This document shows positions 42,515-51,467 of a stretch of DNA of 64,000 bases, piece after piece (the first letter of the stretch is position 1; every line of letters begins with the position of its first letter). The stretch comes from Flagellimonas sp947499585 (GTDB taxonomy: Bacteria > Bacteroidota > Bacteroidia > Flavobacteriales > Flavobacteriaceae): the NCBI RefSeq assembly GCF_044596045.1, contig NZ_CP138995.1, positions 2,728,001 through 2,792,000 of the forward strand. Direction: 5' to 3'. Below the pieces are notes generated by a model, which made no database searches, was not told the origin of the DNA, and saw only the letters and a list, made by a program, of their open reading frames with translations. Both the position numbers and the translations under genes were made by a program.

Positions 42515-45142
42515 TTAAAACAAAGTTGTTTGATCAGAACCTTCATCTTTTGAATCTATTTCATTATCAGCAAAGCCTATGGACTCTTCATCAATTACTT
42601 CTATCTCTTCAGGAACAGTTTCTTTAGGCTCTTCAAAAGGCAATGATTCCAAGGCATTAATATTTTTAACCTTCTCTGACGTAAGCTGATTTCCAATTGC
42701 CTTTATACCTTTTATGCCTATAAAACTTTCCACATCTATTTCTTGATTTGGTCTTGCATCCTTGCCTCTTGGTTTTGGAAATTCAATTTCAATTACTGGT
42801 CGCCAATCAGTGGAAACCAATTCAAGATGGGATTTTGGGTGTTCGGAAATTACTAAATCCTCCTTGTTAGGACTCTCAATTAAAAACCGTTTTATGTAAT
42901 AGCGTTCTTTTTCACCTTCATAATGCACTATTGAAATAGGTTTCTTTGGATTCCACTTTTGCAAAACGATCATATCTTCATTAAACCGGGTCAATAAGTC
43001 TGGCGGAATTGTTTTTACTTTCCCTTTTTGGTCAATGATCAATAGTAAATCATCTCCTTTAAAATCACCTAGCAGTTCTCCTCTACCATCAACGTTCAAG
43101 CGCCCCACGATATCATCAAACCAAATTTTTCTGGGCTTAAGCGTGGAAACTCCCTTTTCTTTGAGCTCTATTCTTTTTACGGGGTATTTTGTGACCAAAT
43201 TTCCTTTGGAGGCTCTTCCTTTTATCAAAAGGTCAGCGAAATCCAAATCCCATTTCAATTTCTTAATGCTACCAGATTGTCTAAGTAATACGGTAATAGT
43301 CTCTGCCTCTCCATTGGGGTTGGCCGAAAAGTAATGCATATCGGAAGTAGGTTTACCTCCTGCCAATTGATACATCTTATCACGAGTTATACTTGTAACA
43401 TTAAACCTTTTGATATAGCTTGGGCCTCCCCTTCCGTCTTTATAAATCATATTATAAATAGTACGACTATCCTTCTTTTTAAATACAGCAACATGTATGA
43501 TGCCTTTTCCAATGAAGGTTTTGGAGTCAACTTTGGTCACCATCATTTCACCTTTTTGTGTAAAAACTATGATGTCGTCTATATCACTACAATCTGTAAC
43601 ATATTCGTCTTTCCTTAAGGAAGTCCCAATAAAGCCTTCTTCACGATTAACATAGAGTTTGGTATTTCTTATGACCACTTTGGTAGCCTCTATATCATCA
43701 AATATTTTTATCTCGGATTTACGTTCACGACCTTTACCGTATCTCTTTTTAAGCTCTTTGAAATAATCAATGGCATAATCCACCAAATGCTCTAAATGAT
43801 GCTTGGTTTGAGCAATCTTCTCTTCTAAACTATCAAGAAGCTGCTGCGCTTTTTCCAAATCAAACTTAGAAATACGTTTAATGCGGATTTCTGTTAAACG
43901 AACGATATCCTCTTCCGTAACTGTTCTTTTAAGGTTTTTTGTAAACGGCTTAAGACCCTTATCAATTGCAGCAATAACACCTTCCCATGTCTCTTCTTCC
44001 TCAATGTCCCGGTAGATTCTATTCTCAATAAAAATTCGCTCTAAGGACGCAAAGTGCCATTGCTCTTCTAGTTCTCTAAGTTGAATTTCAAGTTCAGCCT
44101 TTAACAATTCAACAGTGTAGTCCGTTGAACGTTCCAGCATTTCTGTAATCCCAATAAATAAAGGTTTGTTATCTTCTATGATGCATCCTAAAGGAGATAT
44201 GGAAGATTCGCAAGCCGTAAAGGCATATAATGCATCTATGGTTTTATCTGGAGAAATTCCATTTGGTAAATGAACCAAAATTTCTACTTCGGCCGCTGTA
44301 TTATCTTCAATTTTCTTAATCTTGATTTTACCTTTTTCATTGGCTTTCAAGATAGAATCTATTAAAGATGATGTATTTGTTCCGTAGGGTATTTCATTAA
44401 TGACCAAGGTGTTCTTGTCAAAAGTGGAAATTTTAGCACGAACACGAATCTTTCCTCCCCGTACACCATCGTTGTAATTAGTAACATCTATGATTCCCGA
44501 AGTTGGAAAATCTGGAAACAATTTAAATCGTTGTCCTTTTAAATGTTTAATGGACGCATCAATTAACTCGTTAAAGTTATGCGGGAGCACTTTAGTGGAT
44601 AGCCCCACCGCAATACCCTCAGCTCCTTGCGCCAATAACAATGGGAATTTGACAGGAAGATTTACCGGTTCTTTCTTTCGACCATCATATGAAAGTTGCC
44701 ACTCTGTAATTTTTGGGCTAAAAACAACTTCCAATCCAAATTTTGAAAGGCGGGCTTCTATGTATCTTGAAGCTGCAGCTCTATCTCCAGTTAGGATGTT
44801 TCCCCAGTTCCCCTGTGTATCTATAAGTAAATCCTTCTGCCCTATTTGAACCATGGCATCTGCAATACTTGCATCTCCATGGGGGTGGTATTGCATGGTA
44901 TGGCCAACAACATTGGCAACTTTGTTGTACCTACCATCATCCAACTCTTTCAATGCATGCATTATCCTGCGTTGCACCGGTTTAAAACCGTCTTCTATTG
45001 CTGGAACTGCACGTTCTAAAATAACATAAGAGGCATAGTCTAAAAACCAATCCTTATACATTCCGGTCACCCTTGTGAGGCTATCCTGGGAACTGTCTTG
45101 GCTTTCTAAACCTTCATCATTCAAATCTTCATTCTCTTCCAT
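42515..45142 (-). CDS. parC: DNA topoisomerase IV subunit A
   Basis: An 875-residue subunit that breaks and rejoins DNA. The winged-helix/active-site domain shows YASYVILERAVPAIEDGFKPVQRRIMHAL and the catalytic tyrosine in DRAAASRYIEARLSKFG. A tower domain, a coiled coil (QQLLDSLEEKIAQTKHHLEHL) and a degenerate C-terminal beta-pinwheel follow. No GyrA-box QRRGGRG is visible, which argues for topoisomerase IV over gyrase. The last ~60 residues are an acidic tail (EIEVIDEESIGFADNEID). It follows parE by 31 bp. Confidence 0.94.
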   Translation of the reverse strand: MEENEDLNDEGLESQDSSQDSLTRVTGMYKDWFLDYASYVILERAVPAIEDGFKPVQRRIMHALKELDDGRYNKVANVVGHTMQYHPHGDASIADAMVQIGQKDLLIDTQGNWGNILTGDRAAASRYIEARLSKFGLEVVFSPKITEWQLSYDGRKKEPVNLPVKFPLLLAQGAEGIAVGLSTKVLPHNFNELIDASIKHLKGQRFKLFPDFPTSGIIDVTNYNDGVRGGKIRVRAKISTFDKNTLVINEIPYGTNTSSLIDSILKANEKGKIKIKKIEDNTAAEVEILVHLPNGISPDKTIDALYAFTACESSISPLGCIIEDNKPLFIGITEMLERSTDYTVELLKAELEIQLRELEEQWHFASLERIFIENRIYRDIEEEETWEGVIAAIDKGLKPFTKNLKRTVTEEDIVRLTEIRIKRISKFDLEKAQQLLDSLEEKIAQTKHHLEHLVDYAIDYFKELKKRYGKGRERKSEIKIFDDIEATKVVIRNTKLYVNREEGFIGTSLRKDEYVTDCSDIDDIIVFTQKGEMMVTKVDSKTFIGKGIIHVAVFKKKDSRTIYNMIYKDGRGGPSYIKRFNVTSITRDKMYQLAGGKPTSDMHYFSANPNGEAETITVLLRQSGSIKKLKWDLDFADLLIKGRASKGNLVTKYPVKRIELKEKGVSTLKPRKIWFDDIVGRLNVDGRGELLGDFKGDDLLLIIDQKGKVKTIPPDLLTRFNEDMIVLQKWNPKKPISIVHYEGEKERYYIKRFLIESPNKEDLVISEHPKSHLELVSTDWRPVIEIEFPKPRGKDARPNQEIDVESFIGIKGIKAIGNQLTSEKVKNINALESLPFEEPKETVPEEIEVIDEESIGFADNEIDSKDEGSDQTTLF

Positions 45143-45173
45143 TTAGAAGGGGATACATTTATCTGGTTTATAG

Positions 45174-47024
45174 TTAGTTTTCTTCTACTAAATCAAGTTC
45201 TACTTTAAGGTTTTTTATGATGAATTCTTGTCTATCAGGGGTGTTTTTCCCCATATAAAACTTCAATAAATTATCAATGCTCATTGCCTTGTCCAACATT
45301 ACAGGTTCCAAACGGATATCGTCGCCAATAAAATGTTTAAACTCATCTGGCGAAATCTCCCCTAATCCCTTAAATCGTGTAATTTCTGGTTTACCAGTAA
45401 GCTTTTGAATAGCATTTCGTCTTTCTTCTTCACTGTAGCAATAAATGGTTTCTTTTTTATTTCTAACCCTAAAAAGAGGAGTTTGTAGAATATACAAATG
45501 GTTTTCTTTTATCAACTCTGGGAAGAACTGCAAAAAGAATGTAATCAACAATAAACGTATGTGCATTCCATCAACATCAGCATCCGTAGCTATTACAATA
45601 TTATTGTAACGCAGATCTTCCATTGATTCTTCAATGTTCAAAGCTGCTTGTAGTAAATTGAATTCTTCATTTTCATAAACGATTTTTTTGGACATGCCAT
45701 AGGAATTCAAAGGTTTACCCCGCAAACTGAAAACCGCTTGTGTATTTACATCTCTAGATTTGGTAATGGAACCCGATGCCGAATCTCCCTCCGTAATAAA
45801 CAACGTAGACTCCAATCTTCTGTCCTTCTTCATATCTTGAAGATGAACACGACAATCCCTAAGCTTTTTATTGTGTAAACTTGCTTTTTTGGCGCGATCA
45901 CGAGCTAGCTTTCGAATTCCTGAAAGTTCTTTACGTTCTTTTTCTGCTTGAACAATTTTGCGCTGGATTGCTTCTGCGGTACTTTGGTTCTTATGAAGGT
46001 AATTATCAAGGTACTTACCCATAAAATCATTAATGTAAGTACGCACAGTAGGCAGTTTTCCGCCCATATCCGTAGAACCTAGTTTAGTCTTGGTCTGACT
46101 CTCAAAAACTGGCTCCATCACCTTAATGGAAATTGCTGATATTATTGATTTCCTTATATCTGAAGCATCATAGTTTTTTCCATAAAAATCACGGATGGTC
46201 TTTACAATGGCCTCTCTAAAAGCAGCTTGGTGCGTTCCACCTTGCGTGGTATGTTGCCCGTTTACAAACGAGTGATATTCCTCGCTGTACTGAGTCCTGC
46301 TATGGGTAATGGCCACCTCAATATCCTCTCCTTTTAAATGGATGATAGGATACAGCATGTCCTCCATGCTATTATTGTCTTCCAATAAATCCTTCAATCC
46401 ATTTTCTGAAAAGAATTTTTCGCCATTAAATACAATGGTCAACCCTGGATTAAGGTATACATAGTTTTTGAGCATGCGTTCTACATACTCGCTCCGGTAT
46501 TTGTATTTTTTAAAAATAGATTCATCTGGAACAAAGGTAACTTTGGTCCCTCTACGTTTTGTGGAATCGATCAGCTCTTCATCCACCAAATTCCCAGCTT
46601 TGAATTCTGCAGCTTTTAGTTTTCCGTCCCTAATCGATTCAACTTTAAAAAAGTTGGAAAGTGCATTTACCGCTTTTGTTCCAACTCCATTAAGCCCTAC
46701 GGATTTTTTAAAAGCTCGGGTGTCGTATTTTCCACCAGTGTTCATTTTGGAAACCACATCTACCACTTTCCCTAAAGGAATGCCACGTCCATAATCACGA
46801 ACATGAACCGTACTTTCTTTGATATTGATTTCAATGGTTTTACCGGCGCCCATGACAAACTCATCTATACAGTTGTCCAGGACTTCTTTGAGAAGAATGT
46901 AGATACCATCATCGGCAGATGAACCATCTCCCAACTTGCCAATATACATACCGGGACGCATGCGAATATGCTCCTTCCAATCCAGGGAACGAATATTATC
47001 CTCGGTATACTTGGTTTCTGCCAT
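45174..47024 (-). CDS. parE: DNA topoisomerase IV subunit B
   Basis: A 616-residue GHKL ATPase subunit. ATP-binding signatures LLKEVLDNCIDEFVMGAGK, VRDYGRGIPLG and KSVGLNGVGTKAVNALS are followed by the transducer and a TOPRIM domain with LFITEGDSASGS and ATDADVDGMHIRLLLI. The C-terminal RFKGLGEISPDEFKHFIG is the conserved ParE/GyrB tail. The length is that of ParE rather than the larger GyrB. It is the promoter-proximal gene of parE-parC. Confidence 0.95.
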   Translation of the reverse strand: MAETKYTEDNIRSLDWKEHIRMRPGMYIGKLGDGSSADDGIYILLKEVLDNCIDEFVMGAGKTIEINIKESTVHVRDYGRGIPLGKVVDVVSKMNTGGKYDTRAFKKSVGLNGVGTKAVNALSNFFKVESIRDGKLKAAEFKAGNLVDEELIDSTKRRGTKVTFVPDESIFKKYKYRSEYVERMLKNYVYLNPGLTIVFNGEKFFSENGLKDLLEDNNSMEDMLYPIIHLKGEDIEVAITHSRTQYSEEYHSFVNGQHTTQGGTHQAAFREAIVKTIRDFYGKNYDASDIRKSIISAISIKVMEPVFESQTKTKLGSTDMGGKLPTVRTYINDFMGKYLDNYLHKNQSTAEAIQRKIVQAEKERKELSGIRKLARDRAKKASLHNKKLRDCRVHLQDMKKDRRLESTLFITEGDSASGSITKSRDVNTQAVFSLRGKPLNSYGMSKKIVYENEEFNLLQAALNIEESMEDLRYNNIVIATDADVDGMHIRLLLITFFLQFFPELIKENHLYILQTPLFRVRNKKETIYCYSEEERRNAIQKLTGKPEITRFKGLGEISPDEFKHFIGDDIRLEPVMLDKAMSIDNLLKFYMGKNTPDRQEFIIKNLKVELDLVEEN

Positions 47025-47137
47025 TAGTTAAGGGTTAATCCTTGCTAATATAAAATTTAGGCTGAGAAATAAAAATGTGGACTGTAGAAAGTAATCAACA
47101 AAAGCTGTTGATATACCAACAAATACTATGATTGGAT

Positions 47138-48232
47138 TTAAACATTGAACCTAAAATGCATGACATCACCATCTTTTACAACATATTCCTTCCCTTCTAC
47201 ACGCATTTTACCAGCTTCTTTTACCTTGGTTTCGCTTCCATACTGCACATAATCGTTGTAAGCAATAACCTCTGCGCGAATAAACCCTTTCTCAAAGTCT
47301 GTATGGATTACACCTGCAGCTTGAGGAGCGGTTGCCCCAACTGGAATGGTCCAAGCTCTTACTTCCTTTACGCCTGCCGTGAAATAAGTTTCTAAATCCA
47401 ACAATTTGTATGCTCCTCGGATTAATTTGGCCGACCCTGGTTCTGACAGCCCTAAATCTTCCAGAAACATTTGTCTTTCTTCATATGTATCCAATTCGGT
47501 AATATCAGCTTCTGTGCCCACAGCTAAAAAAATAACTTCAGCATTTTCATTGGCCACAGCTTCTTTTACCTTTTCAACATAGGCATTTCCATCAGTAGCA
47601 GCTTCTTCATCTACATTACAGACATACATTACCGGCTTATCTGTAATCAATTGTAATGGTTTTACATATTCTGTACGGTCATCATCACTAAGGGAAATAG
47701 CACGAACAGATATTCCTGCTTCAAGACCTTCTTTAAGACTGGTAAGCACAGCTGCCTCTTTTTGGGCATCTTTGTTTCCTGTTTTTGCAGTTCTCTTAAC
47801 TTTGTCCAATTTCTTTTCAACACTTTCCAAATCTTTTAATTGGAGTTCCATGTCAATAGTTTCTTTATCACGCATTGGATCTACAGATCCATCCACATGA
47901 ACAATATTGTCATTGTCAAAACATCTGAGCACGTGAAGAATGGCATCTGTTTCTCGGATGTTTCCTAAAAACTGATTTCCAAGTCCTTCGCCTTTACTGG
48001 CTCCTTTAACCAGCCCGGCAATATCAACAATTTCAACCGTTGCGGGAACAACTCGCTCTGGGTTTACCAATTCCTCCAGTTTTTCCATTCGAGCATCGGG
48101 CACGTTAACAACACCTATATTGGGTTCTATGGTACAAAAGGGAAAGTTGGCGCTCTGCGCCTTTGCATTAGATAAGCAATTAAACAAAGTTGATTTTCCT
48201 ACGTTTGGCAATCCTACAATACCCGCTTTCAT
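47138..48232 (-). CDS. ychF: Redox-regulated ATPase YchF (Ola1-like)
   Basis: An Obg-family NTPase that prefers ATP and binds ribosomes. The 364-residue protein shows the P-loop GLPNVGKSTLFNCLSNA, switch I NFPFCTIEPNIG, DIAGLVKGASKGEGLGNQFLG, the coiled-coil insertion (KDLESVEKKLDKVKRTAK) and a C-terminal TGS domain (WTIPVGATAPQAAGVIHTDFEKGFIRAEVI). The usual NKxD is NVDE-type, consistent with ATP preference. The ATG at 48232 is preferred over a TTG two codons earlier. A TATATTTG promoter element lies 18 bp upstream. Confidence 0.96.
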   Translation of the reverse strand: MKAGIVGLPNVGKSTLFNCLSNAKAQSANFPFCTIEPNIGVVNVPDARMEKLEELVNPERVVPATVEIVDIAGLVKGASKGEGLGNQFLGNIRETDAILHVLRCFDNDNIVHVDGSVDPMRDKETIDMELQLKDLESVEKKLDKVKRTAKTGNKDAQKEAAVLTSLKEGLEAGISVRAISLSDDDRTEYVKPLQLITDKPVMYVCNVDEEAATDGNAYVEKVKEAVANENAEVIFLAVGTEADITELDTYEERQMFLEDLGLSEPGSAKLIRGAYKLLDLETYFTAGVKEVRAWTIPVGATAPQAAGVIHTDFEKGFIRAEVIAYNDYVQYGSETKVKEAGKMRVEGKEYVVKDGDVMHFRFNV

Positions 48233-48250
48233 GTTCAAGTTTTAAGGGTG

Positions 48251-48276
48251 CAAATATAAGCCCATTTATAAATCAA
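48251..48276 (-). promoter_or_regulatory. Probable ychF promoter
   Basis: On the minus strand TTG (48276-48274) is followed after 15 bases by TATATTTG (48258-48251). The -7 box is an exact consensus match; the spacer is slightly short. The predicted leader is about 12 nt. Confidence 0.5.
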
Positions 48277-48292
48277 TTTTAAAATTATTATA

Positions 48293-48308
48293 AATGCTCG
48301 CGAGTATT
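48293..48308. repeat. CTCGCGAG dyad in the ychF/receiver gap
   Basis: AATGCTCG facing CGAGTATT, a 16-bp dyad with a single mismatched pair, in the middle of the 188-bp divergent gap between ychF and the stand-alone receiver gene. It could be an operator; no partner site was seen. Confidence 0.35.
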
Positions 48309-48420
48309 AAACTTTTTAATTTTTACAGTGGTCGTTAATTTGTGACCTTTCATCCAAAAGATCAATCCTTGGGGTAATAAAATTATGGCAATACTGTTAT
48401 AACAAAAATTTTAGATACCA

Positions 48421-48849
48421 ATGATCAATACCGATTGCGAGCCTTTTGACGTATCTTATGTTATCGATGATAGCGAGGTTACCTGTAAAGTCCATAAAAA
48501 ACTGCTAGAAAAATCTAAGCTTTCAAAGAACCAACTAACCTATTCTTCTCCTGTACAAGCGCTTAAATACTTAGTGCGAGACATTAAAGCGCAAAAGAAA
48601 ATATTAGTGTTATTGGATTTAGAAATGCCCGGAGTGAACGGCATAGATTTTCTCGATATCATAACTGGTTTGGAAGCTTCAAACAAACAATTAAGTGTTT
48701 ATGTTGTGAGTTCTACAATCTTTGAGCATTTAGATAATGCTGTTATTTACAACTCAATTATAAAAAGGCATTTTAAAAAACCGCTGAAACCAAAAGATTT
48801 ATCTCAAAAAAATGTTATCAATGATTGCTTTGAGGAGTTTGCGTGTTAA
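48421..48849 (+). CDS. Stand-alone receiver domain protein
   Basis: A 142-residue single-domain response regulator without an output domain. The acidic pair is in SYVIDDSEVTCKVHKKL, the phospho-acceptor Asp in VLLDLEMPGVNG (about residue 61), the switch Thr/Ser region in YVVSSTIFEHLDN and the conserved Lys in RHFKKPLKPKDL. It is similar to CheY-like flavobacterial regulators that relay phosphate between histidine kinases. No kinase gene is adjacent. A near-perfect CTCGCGAG dyad lies in the gap to the divergent ychF. Confidence 0.87.
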   Translation: MINTDCEPFDVSYVIDDSEVTCKVHKKLLEKSKLSKNQLTYSSPVQALKYLVRDIKAQKKILVLLDLEMPGVNGIDFLDIITGLEASNKQLSVYVVSSTIFEHLDNAVIYNSIIKRHFKKPLKPKDLSQKNVINDCFEEFAC

Positions 48850-48875
48850 TGGGTAGAGAATCAAAAACTATCTAG

Positions 48876-49004
48876 CTAGAATCCTTGAAAAAGCATGTAA
48901 AATCCGATAACAACGACTGAGATAATCCCAAGTATGGCAATTACGGAAAGTGTACAGCCTATCTGCTTCCAAAATCCATTATATGTTTCTTCCTTTTCTT
49001 GCAT
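48876..49004 (-). CDS. 42-residue single-pass membrane protein
   Basis: A short frame starting MQEKEETYNGFWKQIGCTLS, with a hydrophobic helix from about residue 18 to 40 (SVIAILGIISVVVIGFYMLF) and the stop at 48876-48878. A GAGGT-like sequence lies 6 bp before the ATG. The charged N-terminus, tryptophan at the membrane edge and clean helix make a real small membrane protein likely, but I know no family. It is convergent with the receiver-domain gene and divergent from the arginase-family gene. Confidence 0.6.
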   Translation of the reverse strand: MQEKEETYNGFWKQIGCTLSVIAILGIISVVVIGFYMLFQGF

Positions 49005-49119
49005 AGCACCTCAAATCTTTATGGTCTGATAAAAGTAAAAAGAATTGATGTATCTACGTTTTTGTAAGCAGTATAATAAACAAATAGAAAAAGTGTGTAC
49101 CAGTTCATAACTTTAGTGC

Positions 49120-49896
49120 ATGACAAAAATTACATTACAAGGAATATTATACGATGAGAAGTCTTCTTTTTTAAAAGGTCCAAGATTGGCTCCTCCCCTA
49201 ATTAGAGAAGCTTATCACAGTAATTCTGCAAATTACTTTTCTGAAGATGGTACTTCAATAACCTCTGATTTATTAAACGACAAAGGCGATTACAATATCT
49301 CTGAGTATTTCGATATTGAGAAAATAACCGCTGAAAATCTTGAAGAAGGAAACCCTCTTTTAACTTTAGGAGGCGACCATTCCATTACCTTTCCTATTAT
49401 CAAAGCATTTCAGAAAGTGTATGGGACAATAGATATTTTGCATATTGATGCTCATAGCGATCTATATTCCAGTCTGAATGGAGATTCCTTTTCTCATGCA
49501 TGCCCTTTCTACAATATCATGCAAAATAATCTAGCAAACCGATTGGTGCAGGTTGGCATTCGCACCTTAAATTCTGAACAACGAGAGAATGCTGAAAAAT
49601 ATGGGGTTGAAATTATTGAGATGAAAGATTTTGAATCTACCAAAATGCCAACATTTCAAAACCCATTATATCTATCGTTTGATATGGATGCTCTGGATCC
49701 TGCTTTTGCGCCCGGTGTATCTCATCATGAGCCAGGCGGTTTAAGTACGCGGCAAGTAATCAATATTATACAAAAAATTAATGTGCCCATTATTGGAGCG
49801 GACATTGTAGAATACAATCCAAAAAGGGATGTTAACAACATGACTGCAATGGTATGCGCAAAGTTGTTTAAAGAAATAATTTCAAAAATGCTTTAA
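49120..49896 (+). CDS. Arginase/agmatinase family ureohydrolase
   Basis: A 258-residue manganese enzyme. Binuclear metal ligands are in TLGGDHSITFPI (His), HIDAHSDLY (Asp, His, Asp) and LSFDMDALDPAFAPGVSHHEPGG (Asp, Asp). The family hydrolyses a guanidino group and releases urea. The N-terminal sequence (ILYDEKSSFLKGPRLAPPLIREAY) and length favour the agmatinase-like branch, but the substrate cannot be fixed from sequence. No polyamine genes are adjacent. Confidence 0.9.
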   Translation: MTKITLQGILYDEKSSFLKGPRLAPPLIREAYHSNSANYFSEDGTSITSDLLNDKGDYNISEYFDIEKITAENLEEGNPLLTLGGDHSITFPIIKAFQKVYGTIDILHIDAHSDLYSSLNGDSFSHACPFYNIMQNNLANRLVQVGIRTLNSEQRENAEKYGVEIIEMKDFESTKMPTFQNPLYLSFDMDALDPAFAPGVSHHEPGGLSTRQVINIIQKINVPIIGADIVEYNPKRDVNNMTAMVCAKLFKEIISKML

Positions 49897-49907
49897 AAAC
49901 CTTGAGG

Positions 49908-50261
49908 TTACCCATCTGGGTGCATAAACTTCTGCTTTCCTAGAAGCTCATCTTCGGTCTCCACACGATCTTCATCTGGCACACAGCAATCTACCGGACA
50001 CACTGCTGCACACTGTGGCTCTTCATGAAAGCCCATGCATTCTGTACATTTATCAGGTGAAATATAATAAATCTCATCGCTTATGGGAACTTGTACTTCA
50101 TCAGCATTAACTGCTTTACCATCAGGCAACACTACGTCCCCTTCAAGAGAAGTACCATCACTATAACGCCATTCATCAGCTCCCTCATAAATTGCAGTAT
50201 TTGGGCACTCAGGTTCGCAAGCACCACAATTAATACATTCATCTGTTATTATAATTGCCAT
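49908..50261 (-). CDS. 4Fe-4S dicluster ferredoxin
   Basis: A 117-residue protein with two [4Fe-4S] motifs: CINCGACEPECP near the N-terminus and CTECMGFHEEPQCAAVCP further on, where the second motif has a longer spacing between Cys 2 and Cys 3, as in Allochromatium-type ferredoxins. An acidic insertion of about 40 residues lies between them, and a further Cys pair (DCC) follows. It probably carries electrons for a reductase. It is divergent from the acyl-CoA reductase gene, with a palindrome and opposing promoter elements between them. A head-to-tail convergence with the arginase-family gene leaves 11 bp. Confidence 0.92.
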   Translation of the reverse strand: MAIIITDECINCGACEPECPNTAIYEGADEWRYSDGTSLEGDVVLPDGKAVNADEVQVPISDEIYYISPDKCTECMGFHEEPQCAAVCPVDCCVPDEDRVETEDELLGKQKFMHPDG

Positions 50262-50278
50262 AATTTTCTTTTTCCTTT

Positions 50279-50299
50279 ATGCTGAAATAATTTCAGCAT
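50279..50299. promoter_or_regulatory. Perfect palindrome between ferredoxin and acyl-CoA reductase genes
   Basis: ATGCTGAAAT and ATTTCAGCAT flank a single central A, forming 10-bp perfect arms. It sits between the -7 elements of the two divergent genes (minus strand TATTTTTG at 50320-50313, plus strand TACTTTTG at 50303-50310) and the ferredoxin ATG. The symmetry suggests a dimeric regulator binding site; an RNA hairpin in the ferredoxin leader is the alternative. Confidence 0.55.
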
Positions 50300-50302
50300 G
50301 CT

Positions 50303-50320
50303 TACTTTTGAGCAAAAATA
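50303..50320. promoter_or_regulatory. Overlapping divergent -7 elements of ferredoxin and acyl-CoA reductase
   Basis: TACTTTTG on the plus strand (50303-50310) serves the acyl-CoA reductase-serC-serA direction; TATTTTTG on the minus strand (50320-50313) serves ferredoxin. Both fit TAnnTTTG and face in opposite directions a few bases apart. Confidence 0.45.
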
Positions 50321-50348
50321 AACCCTACCAATTTAGTGTACAAATATA

Positions 50349-51395
50349 ATGATGGCGTATACCTCTACATTGCAAGCTTTTGTTAAACTTGGAAGTTTTA
50401 TTACTGATTTTTGTGAAAATCATAATTCCATAGACAGTGAAAACCACCAAGAGTTTCTCGATGCCGTAATAAGAGCAGAGCAGCAAAACAGTTGGTTTAA
50501 CCAAGAAAATATTTTATTTGCCCTCAAGCAATGGTCATTGTTACTCACTGAAGAACATTTAACAAATTGGCTTTCCCATTATAGTTTTGATTCATCTAAG
50601 GAAACAAAAACTGTTGGACTTGTAATGGCCGGAAACATTCCATTAGTAGGATTCCATGATTTTTTATGTGTTTTGTTGTCAGGAAATAAGGTTTTGGCAA
50701 AACTATCATCAAATGACATGGTGCTTCTCCCTTTTCTTTCTAAACACTTGATAGCTCAAGACCCAACACTTAAAAACAAAATACAGTTTATTGAAGGCAA
50801 GTTTGAAAGTTTTGACGCGGTCATTGCAACTGGAAGCAACAATACAGGCAGATACTTTGAGTATTACTTTGGGAAAAAACCGAATATCATACGAAAGAAT
50901 AGAAATTCTGTAGCGGTTCTAACGGGAAACGAATCAAAAGAACAGCTTTCTGCCCTAGGAGAAGATATTTTTAGATACTACGGATTGGGGTGCAGAAATG
51001 TTTCAAAAATCTATGTGCCGAGAAACTACAATTTTGATGAGTTTTTTAATGGTATTTTTCCTTTTAAGGATATTATCCATCAAAATAAATATGCCAACAA
51101 CTATGACTATAATAAGGCAGTTTATCTAATGAGTGAGTTCAAAATTTTGGACAATGGTTTTCTAATTCTAAAAGAGGATAAAAGCTTTTCATCACCAATT
51201 GCTTCCTTGTTCTACGAATATTATGACACTGTTTCTGATTTAAAAAAGGAAATACAGGAAAACGAAGCGCATATCCAGTGTATTGTATCCAATGGAATAC
51301 TGGAAGAAGAGATTAATTATGGAGAGACTCAAAAACCAAGATTGGATGACTATGCAGATGGAATTGATACTATGAACTTCTTATTGCAACTCTAA
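50349..51395 (+). CDS. LuxC-like acyl-CoA reductase
   Basis: A 348-residue protein of the LuxC/acyl-CoA reductase family (aldehyde-dehydrogenase superfamily). Visible: TVGLVMAGNIPLVGFHDFLCVLLSGNKVLAKLSS in the cofactor domain, DAVIATGSNNTGRYFEYYFGKKPNIIRKNRNSVAVLTG, and the catalytic Cys region DIFRYYGLGCRNVSKIYVP. Relatives reduce fatty acyl-CoA to aldehyde with NADPH. In this phylum the gene usually travels with serC and serA, as here, opposite a ferredoxin, but why it does so is unknown. ATGs at 50349 and 50352 are both possible. Confidence 0.9.
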   Translation: MMAYTSTLQAFVKLGSFITDFCENHNSIDSENHQEFLDAVIRAEQQNSWFNQENILFALKQWSLLLTEEHLTNWLSHYSFDSSKETKTVGLVMAGNIPLVGFHDFLCVLLSGNKVLAKLSSNDMVLLPFLSKHLIAQDPTLKNKIQFIEGKFESFDAVIATGSNNTGRYFEYYFGKKPNIIRKNRNSVAVLTGNESKEQLSALGEDIFRYYGLGCRNVSKIYVPRNYNFDEFFNGIFPFKDIIHQNKYANNYDYNKAVYLMSEFKILDNGFLILKEDKSFSSPIASLFYEYYDTVSDLKKEIQENEAHIQCIVSNGILEEEINYGETQKPRLDDYADGIDTMNFLLQL

Positions 51396-51467
51396 TAAAA
51401 ATTAGATCTTTTTGAATCGTTTCCGTTTCCTATAATTTTTCGACCTTTGCGTCTTAATTTATTAGAA

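Noticed and set aside
47094..47112. Inverted repeat ATCAACA-5 nt-TGTTGAT between ychF and parE, considered as a terminator
   Set aside because: The stem is short and AT-rich and no T-run follows on either strand; not supported as a terminator.
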